59,737 nt of DNA from assembly GCA_013388635.1 (NCBI GenBank), contig JACAEX010000011.1, forward strand, positions 1 to 59,737, in the 5' to 3' direction. This stretch comes from Syntrophaceae bacterium. Its GTDB lineage: Bacteria; Desulfobacterota; BSN033; UBA1163. Below are positions 1 through 8,098 of this stretch, piece after piece. The notes beneath the pieces are model-generated. The model was not told the origin of the DNA. It ran no database searches and saw nothing but the letters and a program-made list of their open reading frames with translations. The position numbers and the translations under genes were made by a program. Each line of letters starts with the position of its first letter. The first letter of the stretch is position 1.

Positions 1-37
1 AATCGGTCCATCATTGTATAGACACTCGCCTTGCTTT

Positions 38-159
38 GTCATTCCTGGCTTGACCAGGAATCCAGGGTTTCCTGTGAAAACAGGAACCCAGTTTTACACG
101 TTCCTGGTTCCCTGCCTACACAGGGACGGAGCCTGGACTCCCGCCTTCGCGGGAATGAC
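38..159. repeat. Palindromic intergenic repeat with four small hairpins
   Basis: The outer ends are inverted: GTCATTCCTGG at 38-48 matches the reverse complement of the end near 150-159 (GGGAATGAC), and CCAGG at 62-66 mirrors CCTGG at 132-136. Inside are hairpins CCTGGcttgaCCAGG (44-58), TTCCTGtgaaaaCAGGAA (69-86), CCTGcctacaCAGG (111-124) and CCCGccttcgCGGG (140-153). The arrangement is like the REP or BIME-type elements common between genes in Desulfobacterota genomes. A 62-codon open frame crosses it but is only a translation of the repeat. Confidence 0.7.
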
Positions 160-251
160 GTTATGTCTTGTCAATTATGGACTCCTTAGTAAATTCCAAT
201 AACCAAGTTCCAAATTTCACCCCTCTCCCCCGAGAGGTTGTGTCGTCCTTT

Positions 252-1286
252 TTACCATCGGATCAGGCTGCTGGCCCAGGTCAATCCCCCGCCAAAGGCG
301 GTGAGGATCACCAAATCTCCCTTCTCGATTGAGCCGTTCCGGACTGCTTCGTCGAGAGCGATCGGGATGGTTGCGGAAGAGATATTCCCATACTTCTCAA
401 TGGTGAGATAGACCTTCCCCATGGGCACATTGAGTCGTTTGGCAACCTGTTGAAGCATGCGGGCATTGGCCTGATGAGGGATGATCCATTTCACACCATC
501 AAGGGAGACCCCATTGAAAGAGGCTGCCTCTTCCGCGGCCTCGGCAAATCGTTTCACTGCCACCCGGACCGATTCATTGGCCCTGATCATCCTCAGGGTG
601 TGGAGTTTCTTATCGACGCTTTCATAGGAGATGGGCGTGGTTTTCGATCCGCCTCCGGGGAGAAGGAGATTTTCCCCATTTGCGCCATCGGTGTGAATAT
701 GGATGGAGAGGACTTCACCGATCTCCTTCCCTTTATGGATGAGGGGTCCGGAGCCAGGGGGATCATCATAAGCTCGAAGAATGGCTGATCCTGCTCCATC
801 GCCCCAGAGGATACAGCTCTCCCGGTCTGTCCAATCGAGAGTCCGGCTCATGATCTCCACGGATGCGACCAGCGCGGTCTTGTAAGTGCCGGCCTTTAGA
901 TACTGTTCTGCAACGGAGAGACCGAAGACAAATCCGCTGCACGCCGCGGTCACATCGAACGAGACCGCTCTTTCCGCCCCCAATTTTGCTTCCAGCCAGT
1001 TGGCCCCGGAAGGGCAGGCGGTGTCGGGCGTCATCGTGGTCATGATGATGAGGTCGATCTCCTCGACCTCTATCCCTGCCATTTCCATCGCCCTCAGGGA
1101 GGCCTCCTTGGCGAGATCCGAGGCGTTGACGTCCGGTGCTGCAATCCTCCGCTCTTTAATCCCTGTTCTTTTGTAAATCCATTCGTCGTTGGTATTGAGG
1201 ATCTTTTCCAGATCGAAATTGGAAAGAATTCTCTCCGGAAGAAACGAACCTGTCCCCAATATACCGATTCTCCTTTGGTTGCCCAT
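252..1286 (-). CDS. fabH: Beta-ketoacyl-ACP synthase III
   Basis: This is a 344-residue thiolase-fold condensing enzyme that starts fatty acid synthesis by joining acetyl-CoA (or another acyl-CoA) with malonyl-ACP. The nucleophile Cys is in VTAACSGF (about residue 116), the His in IIPHQAN, and the Asn in YGNISSATIP, giving the Cys-His-Asn triad of the KASIII family. Length matches the family. The start at 1286 is preceded by AAGGAG. It is the last gene of a minus-strand run after the mla genes (33-bp gap to the gene upstream). FabH standing apart from other fab genes may be a paralogue with a special primer; the sequence alone does not tell. Confidence 0.93.
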   Translation of the reverse strand: MGNQRRIGILGTGSFLPERILSNFDLEKILNTNDEWIYKRTGIKERRIAAPDVNASDLAKEASLRAMEMAGIEVEEIDLIIMTTMTPDTACPSGANWLEAKLGAERAVSFDVTAACSGFVFGLSVAEQYLKAGTYKTALVASVEIMSRTLDWTDRESCILWGDGAGSAILRAYDDPPGSGPLIHKGKEIGEVLSIHIHTDGANGENLLLPGGGSKTTPISYESVDKKLHTLRMIRANESVRVAVKRFAEAAEEAASFNGVSLDGVKWIIPHQANARMLQQVAKRLNVPMGKVYLTIEKYGNISSATIPIALDEAVRNGSIEKGDLVILTAFGGGLTWASSLIRW

Positions 1287-1319
1287 TCATGAACTCCTTG
1301 ACAGAGATTGGAGATCGCC

Positions 1320-2783
1320 TCATTGTTGAGGAGGCGGCTCCGCATTGCCATAAGACCATCTCAGGCGGAATGGAAGGTAGAAAAGCCTGAGGTTGGCCTC
1401 CTTCCCGTCGCTCTTGTAGAGAAACAGACCTTTAAAGAGAGAGATCGCCTTGCGATCCCTTTCCCTTTTCATGCCGATCAGATGTGCAATTTCCCATGAG
1501 TCTGTCTCCTCTCTCTTCACCCTTTTGTAAAACCCCCAGAGGAGATCGGTCGAGGTCCCCCTTTTCGGATCTTTCTCCCAACGAAATATTCGAAAGAGCG
1601 GAAAAAGGTTTCTCTCCAGGCCTTCCTCTTTAAAAGGGAGGAGGTAGAGGATGGAGAGCTTCTCCTGGCCGATTGCGTCTTTCTCATAGTCGAAGAAAGG
1701 CCAGATCCGGATGGAACGTTCTTTTTCCGCGGCCTGGCTCTCTTTCCCTTTCCGGATTCGACTGAGGAGAAGGATCCGGATGGTTCTCTCGTAAACATCA
1801 TCTTTGCGATCTTCTTCCCACTGGTAGAGAGGATAGAGAAGAAAACCTCTCCTCATCTCGTCCCCCTTCTCCTTATAACCGTAGAGCGGGAAGATCCTCA
1901 TCCCCTTCAAATCCTCCCCCTTGAGCGTCTGGAAGATCGGCCAGGGGAGATCCCACTGTTCAAAGCCGGTGGCCCGGTCGATCGTATGGGAGAAGAATGG
2001 CCAGAGAAAGGTCTTGCTCTCGAAATGCTTCGACTCCTTCACCCTATAGAGCGGAAAGATCATCCTCTCGTCAACGGGATCATCGGTGTCGATCCCTTTC
2101 CTCTCTCTTATGAAGATCGGCCAGAGGAAGAATTCCTTATCAGAGACCCCGACCTCCTCCTTTCGGCCGTAAATGGGCCAGAACCGCTCGCCCCTCTTCC
2201 TCTCCCCCTCGGTCGATGAAAAGAATGGCCAGAGCAGGTTTGTCGTAGAGACGCCCTCGGAGATCGATCGGGAATAGAGGGGCCATAAATAGAACCGGAT
2301 CTCATCCTTGCCGTACCTGTCTAGCAGGGTGCCAAAAAGGGGAAAGACGCCTGAATAATTTTTTCCTCCCTCGGTCTCCCCTGTGAAGAAAGGGAAGAAT
2401 TGGAAGTCCCACTTCTTCTTCCCGTCGAAGATCTCCTCCTTATAGACTGAGAGCGGAAATAAGTAACCCTTCTTTTCACCCTCTTTCATCTGATACTTTC
2501 CCAATGGATAGAGGAATTCTAACCTATCAAGAGGCTCGGCCCCATCCCCTGTCCAGTAAAGGAGAGGACGGATTGCCCACTGCTTTTGGCGGGCTTCTTT
2601 TCTCCATAATAGGAGAGGTCCCAGCACATTTACCTCCTTCACCCCTTCCGTCCGATCAGAGGTGTACTGAAAGAGTGGCCAGAAGTTGATCGTGGTCGGC
2701 CCGACCTCTGCCATGGAACAGAAAGGGATGAGGGATAAGACTACCAAAGCAATGGATGGAAAGAGTATCCTTTGACCCGCCAT
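1320..2783 (-). CDS. Exported WP[LIF][FY]-repeat protein of unknown function
   Basis: I do not recognise a named family. The 487-residue protein begins with a Sec-type signal (hydrophobic residues about 5-22, possible cleavage after CSMA). The mature part carries about 15 copies of a four-residue core of the type [WFY]-P-[LIF]-[FY], for example at residues 35, 130, 147, 167, 185, 202, 221, 243, 261, 281, 298, 317, 361 and 394, spaced mostly 15-19 residues apart with charged linkers. Such periodicity suggests strands of a solenoid or beta-barrel in the cell envelope. It lies between mlaD and fabH with gaps of 62 and 33 bp, so a role with the Mla lipid pathway is an inference from position only. 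Confidence 0.8.
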   Translation of the reverse strand: MAGQRILFPSIALVVLSLIPFCSMAEVGPTTINFWPLFQYTSDRTEGVKEVNVLGPLLLWRKEARQKQWAIRPLLYWTGDGAEPLDRLEFLYPLGKYQMKEGEKKGYLFPLSVYKEEIFDGKKKWDFQFFPFFTGETEGGKNYSGVFPLFGTLLDRYGKDEIRFYLWPLYSRSISEGVSTTNLLWPFFSSTEGERKRGERFWPIYGRKEEVGVSDKEFFLWPIFIRERKGIDTDDPVDERMIFPLYRVKESKHFESKTFLWPFFSHTIDRATGFEQWDLPWPIFQTLKGEDLKGMRIFPLYGYKEKGDEMRRGFLLYPLYQWEEDRKDDVYERTIRILLLSRIRKGKESQAAEKERSIRIWPFFDYEKDAIGQEKLSILYLLPFKEEGLERNLFPLFRIFRWEKDPKRGTSTDLLWGFYKRVKREETDSWEIAHLIGMKRERDRKAISLFKGLFLYKSDGKEANLRLFYLPFRLRWSYGNAEPPPQQ

Positions 2784-2845
2784 GGTGATTCCGTCCTCAC
2801 CTCCATCCTGCCTTCAGGATGAAGGGTGAGTGAAGAGAGTCTGAC

Positions 2846-3979
2846 CTAAAAGAATATCCCGATAATGGTCCCCAGGACGGTGATGGGGGTCTGTTCCTGA
2901 ACGCCTTCAGCAGTTTTTTGAACCTTCTTTAACGTCTTTTCCGCCTCCTTCATCAATGTATCATCCTGGACCAGCTTGCCGAGGGTGCCCTCTCCCTTCT
3001 CTATTTTTTCTGCGATTTGCTTTACAGATTGAAAAGCCTCGTTCGCCGATTGCATCGTCCCTTTTGCGGATTCGACCGTCTCCTTAACCCCCTGGTATAG
3101 AGACTCATCATGGATCAGTTTGCCCAGGGTTCCTTCTCCTCGCTCGATCTTCTCGGAGACATTTTTCAACGTTTCAACCGCCTTCCTTGCCTCCTGGTAG
3201 AGGGAATCGTCGTTGACGACCTTCCCTAAGGTTCCTTCACCCCGTTCGATCTTCTCGGACACATTCTTTAAGCTGTCCACAGTCTTCTTAACGGACTCCG
3301 CTGCCTCCTTCGCAACCTCAACGGTCTTTTTCGCCTCCTGGTAAATCGCTTCGTCCGCGATCAATTTTCCCAGGGTTCCTTCCCCTTTCCTTATCTTCTC
3401 AATCGTCTCCTTCGACTCTGTAGCAATCCCTGTTAACTGTCCTGAAAATCGGTTCAGATTGTCGATCACGCCCTCCACCTTCTTCACATCCACTGCCTTG
3501 AGCACATCTCCGAGAGGCTTTGTCACATCCCTGATGTCCTCCCGGATGGCCCCCATTTTTGAAAGGACCTGTTCCATGTCGACCGGGGGTTCTCCCTGGG
3601 CAATGATGCCGTTGGGCTCCAGTTTCGGAGAGCCCGCTGTTCCTGGAGAGATCTCCACATACCTCTCGCCCAGAAACCCCTCCGATTTGAGATAGGCTTT
3701 GGCGTCTTGGTAAAGAACGACATCTGAGGGGACACGCACGGTGACCTTTGCCATTCCCTTTTCCAGCGATATTCTTTCCACATTGCCGACATGGACTCCA
3801 GAGACCTTGACCGCCGAGTTTCGATCCAGACCTGAGGCCGTGTCGAAATAGATGTGGCCCAGGTAACCCCTGTCTTTTCCGATCTGAAATTTCTCGATTT
3901 TCAGGGTCATCAGGATCAGAAGGGCGATTCCGAGGACGACAAAGATACCGACCAACGTCTCAGAACGCTTATTCCTCAT
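2846..3979 (-). CDS. mlaD: MlaD/MCE-family substrate-binding protein with C-terminal repeats
   Basis: A 377-residue protein with one N-terminal membrane anchor (about residues 10-25), an MCE domain (about 38-115, including the GLDRNSAVKVSGVHVG stretch) and a long helical tail. The tail has four copies of a [KR]GEGTLGKL[IV] motif followed by an acidic/LYQEA stretch. MCE proteins form hexamers that pass phospholipids between inner and outer membrane with the MlaFE ABC transporter encoded just upstream. The tail may build a helical tunnel as in other long MCE proteins (inference). The start is supported by GAGGAGGTGA just upstream. Confidence 0.9.
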   Translation of the reverse strand: MRNKRSETLVGIFVVLGIALLILMTLKIEKFQIGKDRGYLGHIYFDTASGLDRNSAVKVSGVHVGNVERISLEKGMAKVTVRVPSDVVLYQDAKAYLKSEGFLGERYVEISPGTAGSPKLEPNGIIAQGEPPVDMEQVLSKMGAIREDIRDVTKPLGDVLKAVDVKKVEGVIDNLNRFSGQLTGIATESKETIEKIRKGEGTLGKLIADEAIYQEAKKTVEVAKEAAESVKKTVDSLKNVSEKIERGEGTLGKVVNDDSLYQEARKAVETLKNVSEKIERGEGTLGKLIHDESLYQGVKETVESAKGTMQSANEAFQSVKQIAEKIEKGEGTLGKLVQDDTLMKEAEKTLKKVQKTAEGVQEQTPITVLGTIIGIFF

Positions 3980-4004
3980 TTCGAGTCACCTCCTCGTTAA
4001 GTTA

Positions 4005-4047
4005 AGAAATTCAAAATTCAAGATTCAAAATCCAAAATCCAAAATAA
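4005..4047. repeat. A-rich ATTCAAAATCCAAAAT-type short tandem repeat
   Basis: The gap between mlaF and mlaD holds repeated ATTCAAAAT/ATCCAAAAT units. Similar A/T-rich units occur at about 198-222, 5668-5745 and 27340-27420, always between genes. Their origin and function are not evident. Confidence 0.5.
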
Positions 4048-4049
4048 AG

Positions 4050-4817
4050 CTAAAGAATTTGAATGGGACCTTCAGACTTTCCCTGAACGAATTGCTGGAC
4101 GATCGGATTCGGAGAGCCCTTGATCTCATGCGGCGTCCCAACCTCAATGATCTTTCCCTGGTAGAGCATCGCGATCCGATCCGCTATCTTATAGGCGCTT
4201 TTCATATCATGCGTGATCGCAATGGAGGTGACGTTCAGCTTCTCCCTCATCTGGATGATCAGATCATTAATGGCATCGGCCATGATGGGGTCGATCCCTG
4301 TCGTCGGCTCGTCGTAGAGCAGGATCTCCGGCTCCATGGCGATGGCCCGGGCCAGGCTCACCCTTTTTCTCATCCCCCCGCTCAATTCCGCAGGCATGCG
4401 GTCCTCGATATCCTTCAATCCCACAAGCCTCAGCTTCTCAGTGGCGATCTTGCGGATCTCCTCTTCGCTGAGCTGAGTATGTTGCACAAGGCCAAAGCCC
4501 ACGTTCTCCCAGACTCTCAATGAGTCAAAGAGGGCCCCTCCCTGGAAGAGCATCCCGAACTTCTTCCGGACTTCATTCATCTCCCGTTCTTTCAACTGGG
4601 TGATCTCCAACCCGTCGACATAGATCTCTCCCTCATCCGGTCGGATCAGGCCGATGATGCATTTGATCAGGACGGTCTTTCCCGAACCGCTTCCTCCGAT
4701 CACCACCATGCTCTCCCCTTGCCTTACTTCCAGGTCGCACCCGCGGAGGACACGATTTCCTCCAAAGGATTTGTGGAGATTTACCACACGAATCTTGATT
4801 GGAAATTCCTTATCCAT
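4050..4817 (-). CDS. mlaF: Mla-type ABC transporter ATP-binding protein
   Basis: A 255-residue ATPase with Walker A GGSGSGKT (about residues 41-48), signature LSGGMRKRVSLARA, Walker B ILLYDEPTTGID and switch His in ITHD. This matches MlaF/Ttg2A, which energises phospholipid movement together with MlaE and MlaD. The next genes on both sides in the same direction are mlaE (43-bp gap) and mlaD (70-bp gap), so the trio is an operon. Confidence 0.95.
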   Translation of the reverse strand: MDKEFPIKIRVVNLHKSFGGNRVLRGCDLEVRQGESMVVIGGSGSGKTVLIKCIIGLIRPDEGEIYVDGLEITQLKEREMNEVRKKFGMLFQGGALFDSLRVWENVGFGLVQHTQLSEEEIRKIATEKLRLVGLKDIEDRMPAELSGGMRKRVSLARAIAMEPEILLYDEPTTGIDPIMADAINDLIIQMREKLNVTSIAITHDMKSAYKIADRIAMLYQGKIIEVGTPHEIKGSPNPIVQQFVQGKSEGPIQIL

Positions 4818-4860
4818 CCTCGGCCATATGTCCCCTGCAGCCCGCTTTTGAAAAGGGGGA

Positions 4861-5637
4861 TTAAAACAGAATTGCCGTAATAAAGTAATTTGAGATCAGG
4901 ATCGTGAGCGATGAGGTGACGACCGCCTTGGTGGTGGCGCGGCCAACTCCTTCTGCCCCACCTTCTGTGGAGAAACCCTGATGACAACTGATCGTTGCCA
5001 CGATCATTCCGAAAAAGATTGCTTTTACCAGTCCGCTATAGAGGTCGTTGAACTCCAGATAGTCCCATGTCTTCCGGATGTAAAGCGTGGGGTTTGTCCC
5101 GAGGATCTGGACGCTGACCAGATAGCCTCCGAGTATACCGATGATATCGGCAAAGACGACCAGGATGGGGAGCATGACCGTAGCCGCCAGAAATCTCGGG
5201 ACGATCAGGTATTTGATCGGGTTGGTCGCCAGGGTATAAAGGGCATCGATCTGCTCGGTCACCCGCATCGTGCCGAGCTCAGCGGCCATGGCTGAACCTA
5301 CCCGGCCGGAGACCATCAAGCCGGTGAGCACAGGACCCAATTCCCGCGTCATGGACAGGGCCACCACCGTTCCCACCATGCTTTCCGCATTGAACCGTTT
5401 GAACCCTGTAAAACTCTGCAGCGCTAAGACCATGCCGGTGAAGGCGGCTGTGATAATGACCACCGGAAAGGATCGGACCCCAACCTCCTCCATCTGTTTC
5501 AAGACCTCCCTGCCCTGCATGGGAGGCCGAAAGATCCAGCTCATGGTTTGTACGAAGAGGATCATGATCCTTCCTGCTTCCTCCACAAACCGTATCGAAG
5601 AGTTCCCGATCCCGCTAAATAAACTCACAGAGGCCAC
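4861..5637 (-). CDS. mlaE: MlaE-family ABC permease
   Basis: A 258-residue membrane protein with five or so hydrophobic segments and the family signature TELGTMRVTEQIDAL-like stretch (seen here as ELGTMRVTEQIDAL). It is the permease of the Mla phospholipid system and the first gene of the minus-strand group mlaE-mlaF-mlaD-repeat protein-fabH. MlaB and MlaC are not encoded nearby; many non-Enterobacterial systems keep them elsewhere. Confidence 0.94.
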   Translation of the reverse strand: MASVSLFSGIGNSSIRFVEEAGRIMILFVQTMSWIFRPPMQGREVLKQMEEVGVRSFPVVIITAAFTGMVLALQSFTGFKRFNAESMVGTVVALSMTRELGPVLTGLMVSGRVGSAMAAELGTMRVTEQIDALYTLATNPIKYLIVPRFLAATVMLPILVVFADIIGILGGYLVSVQILGTNPTLYIRKTWDYLEFNDLYSGLVKAIFFGMIVATISCHQGFSTEGGAEGVGRATTKAVVTSSLTILISNYFITAILF

Positions 5638-5745
5638 CTATAAAAAAGAGAATGCAAGCTGAATCATCATGAAATTCCAATGACCGAATCCCAAACAAGC
5701 TCCAATTTCTCAATCACCAAAAAATATTAAATTTTTGAAATTTGG

Positions 5746-6879
5746 TCATTCTTTATAGATCCTCGGAACCCTCTTCCCGATCAAGCAAAATATTTCGTAA
5801 GGGATGGAATGGATCTCCTCCGCAATCTCTTCTGCTGTGATCTGTTCCTTCTTCTGCCTTCCCATCAGAACTGCTTCGTCTCCTATGGAAACATTTGGAA
5901 CATCGGTCACATCGACCATGACAAAGTCCATACAGACCCTGCCCACGACCGGTGCCCTCTGACCTCGAATCAACACCTCTCCCTGATTGGAGAGGTGGCG
6001 ACTATATCCGTCCGCATATCCGATGGGAAGGGTTGCGATGAGACTGGTCCTCTTCGTTACGAAAGTTCCTCCATAACTGATCCTCGCTCCGGCAGGGACC
6101 TGTTTCAGAAAATGGATGCAGGTTTTGAGGGCCATGACAGGCCTGAGCTGGATGAGGTTTTTAAATCTCGGGGAGGGGTAGGAACCGTAAAGCATGATGC
6201 CGGGCCTGACCAGATTCCCTGAGTAAGAAGGGAACGCGGTCAGGATGGCACTGCTCGCCATATGGAGGTACTTACACGAGATCCCCATCTCTTTGGCTAT
6301 GGCCACGGCTTTTTGAAACTCGCGCCATTGGGTTGCTGTAAAAGCCTCGTCCTCATCGGCCATGGAGAAGTGGGAAAGGATCCCCTCTATTTCAATTTTT
6401 GGAAATCTTCTCAACTCCCTTAAGAGATCGGGCCAGAGGTCGAGAGGCACGCCCAGTCTTCCCATGCCAGTATCGACCTTCAGGTGAACCCTCAATCTCT
6501 TTCGCCATCGTTCAGCAGCTCGCGTCAGCGACCTCAGGGACTCCTTCTGAAATACCACTGGGGTCAGATCGTATTTCAAGACCTGATCTGCATCCCCGTC
6601 ATAAATTCCGCCCAAGATGAGAATTGGAACCTTTACTCCACCTTTTCTCAACTCCACTCCTTCATCGGAGATGGCAACACCAAGATATTCCACACCCAAT
6701 CTTTCCAATCTTCGGGAGATCGGAACCGCTCCGTGACCATAGGCATCCGCCTTCACCACGGCGAGAATCTTCACTTCTTTGGGGATTCTTCTTCTGAGCT
6801 GGCGATAGTTAAACTCGAGCGATCCGAGATCGATCTCGGCGACCGTCGGTCTTGCGGATAAGTTCATTCCCTTTTGCAT
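5746..6879 (-). CDS. alr: Alanine racemase
   Basis: A 377-residue fold-type III PLP enzyme that makes D-alanine for peptidoglycan. The PLP lysine is in AVVKADAYGHG (K43) and the second catalytic base is the Tyr in RISYGGTF. Length matches the family. Two starts are possible, Met1 at 6879 or Met5 at 6867. A good promoter lies upstream at 6916-6944. The gene downstream (mlaE) is 108 bp away across an A/T-rich gap, so it is probably a separate unit. Confidence 0.95.
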   Translation of the reverse strand: MQKGMNLSARPTVAEIDLGSLEFNYRQLRRRIPKEVKILAVVKADAYGHGAVPISRRLERLGVEYLGVAISDEGVELRKGGVKVPILILGGIYDGDADQVLKYDLTPVVFQKESLRSLTRAAERWRKRLRVHLKVDTGMGRLGVPLDLWPDLLRELRRFPKIEIEGILSHFSMADEDEAFTATQWREFQKAVAIAKEMGISCKYLHMASSAILTAFPSYSGNLVRPGIMLYGSYPSPRFKNLIQLRPVMALKTCIHFLKQVPAGARISYGGTFVTKRTSLIATLPIGYADGYSRHLSNQGEVLIRGQRAPVVGRVCMDFVMVDVTDVPNVSIGDEAVLMGRQKKEQITAEEIAEEIHSIPYEIFCLIGKRVPRIYKE

Positions 6880-6915
6880 GAAGCCGCTAACCTAACGAAT
6901 AAAAAGAATATTTTT

Positions 6916-6944
6916 TTCATAACATCAAGACCCCCAAAAGTCAA
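6916..6944 (-). promoter_or_regulatory. Sigma-70-type promoter for alr
   Basis: On the minus strand TTGACT (6944-6939) and TATGAA (6921-6916) are separated by 17 bp and end 37 bp before the alr start. The -10 box is only a partial match. Confidence 0.55.
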
Positions 6945-6959
6945 CCAAAACCGAAGCTA

Positions 6960-7826
6960 TTGACAATAGGATCTGCATCCATTAATCTGATCATCGTGAA
7001 CGAAAAGAACTCCCCCGTAATCCAAATCAAGGTGAATGAGAAAGAGGTCTCGGTTCCATCCGATTTCACCCTTTTGCAGGTCAGAAAAGAGTTCAAACCT
7101 GACGCCGATGTGATGATCTATAACGGTTTCCCGTTAACATCGGATTGTTCCCTGAAAGAGGGAGATGAGGTCGTTCTGATCCGGAAAGGGGAAACCCCTT
7201 CCTCAGAAGAGTTTGAATGCCTGATGCTGGCCAGACATACTCCAGGGATTCATCAGAAGATCAAACGGTCGATCGTGGGGATTGCTGGGTTAGGAGGTCT
7301 CGGATCGACCGTTGCGATCGCCCTGGCCCGCGTGGGTGTGGGAACTCTCATCCTGGTCGATTTCGATGTGGTGGAGCCGTCCAACCTGAACCGCCAGCAA
7401 TATTTCATCGATCAGATCGGGATGCCCAAGGTGGAGGCCCTCCGAGAGAGCATCTATAAGATCAACCCCTATGTCAGGATCCAGGCCTGGAATGAGAGGT
7501 TGGATCAAGACAATGTGGAAAGGATTTTTAAGGAGGCCGCTGTCGTGGTCGAGGCCTTTGACCGGGCTGAAGAGAAGGCCATGCTGATCAATGCGGTCTC
7601 GGAGAAGATGCCTGACAAGTATATTGTTGCCGCCTCAGGGGTGGCAGGCTATGGGGAGAATAATGAGATCAGAACGACCCGATTCTCCTCGAGGATCTTT
7701 ATCGTAGGAGATCAGAAGACCGCAGCCCGACCCGGAGTGGGGTTGATGGCACCCAGGGTTGGGATCGTTGCCCACCACCAGGCCAATACCGTCCTCAGAA
7801 TTCTCATCGGCGAAGAGGGAGCGTGA
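6960..7826 (+). CDS. thiF: ThiS-ThiF fusion, sulfur-carrier adenylyltransferase (ThiF family 2)
   Basis: Residues about 18-80 form a ubiquitin-like ThiS/MoaD fold (VNEKEVSVPSDFTLLQV ... LKEGDEVVLIRKGE), followed by an E1-like adenylylating domain with GIAGLGGLGS, the acidic VDFDVVEPSNLNRQ stretch and VAASGVAGYG. It lacks the zinc-binding CxxC pairs of E. coli ThiF, as expected for the shorter ThiF family seen in anaerobes. The fused ThiS-like domain lacks the terminal Gly-Gly, so it probably cannot itself carry sulfur. The start is uncertain: TTG at 6960 or GTG at 6996; neither has a clear ribosome site. Role: activation of ThiS in thiazole synthesis (inferred from family). Confidence 0.85.
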   Translation: MTIGSASINLIIVNEKNSPVIQIKVNEKEVSVPSDFTLLQVRKEFKPDADVMIYNGFPLTSDCSLKEGDEVVLIRKGETPSSEEFECLMLARHTPGIHQKIKRSIVGIAGLGGLGSTVAIALARVGVGTLILVDFDVVEPSNLNRQQYFIDQIGMPKVEALRESIYKINPYVRIQAWNERLDQDNVERIFKEAAVVVEAFDRAEEKAMLINAVSEKMPDKYIVAASGVAGYGENNEIRTTRFSSRIFIVGDQKTAARPGVGLMAPRVGIVAHHQANTVLRILIGEEGA

Positions 7827-8098
7827 TGTTGAAAGAGCCGGGGAAGATGATGATGGAGAAGGAGTTGAGGGAGGAGAACAGAAGGATCCGTTTCCTCCGG
7901 TTCCTGGTCGACCTGTCGCTCCTCTCCATTCAACAGGATGACCTCTCGGTCGTGGAGGCGCTGAGGATCGTGGAGGATGTGAAAAGGGCAGCCTGCCACC
8001 TTTTTCCCGAGAAAGAGGAGGCATTTGAGTTGATTTACCGCCCGCGTTTTAGACGTGTGATTCAGGAGCGATTCGGAGTTGCGCCTCTCATCTCCTGA
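7823..8098 (+). CDS. Small protein coupled to thiF, unknown function
   Basis: A 91-residue charged, mostly helical protein with no motif I recognise. Its ATG overlaps the stop of thiF by four bases, so the two are translationally coupled. Its last 37 bp overlap the 3' end of proS on the other strand (convergent). The frame is open along the full region and coding character is plausible (E/R/L rich, RFRRVIQERFG at the end). Confidence 0.6.
   Translation: MMLKEPGKMMMEKELREENRRIRFLRFLVDLSLLSIQQDDLSVVEALRIVEDVKRAACHLFPEKEEAFELIYRPRFRRVIQERFGVAPLIS

Noticed and set aside
14-202. 62-codon plus-strand frame at the left edge
   Set aside because: It is a translation of the palindromic repeat at 38-159, with no ribosome site or family match.
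6960-6988. TTGACA-17-TAATCT promoter for thiF
   Set aside because: It would overlap the start codon region and give a leaderless message; the -10 match is poor.
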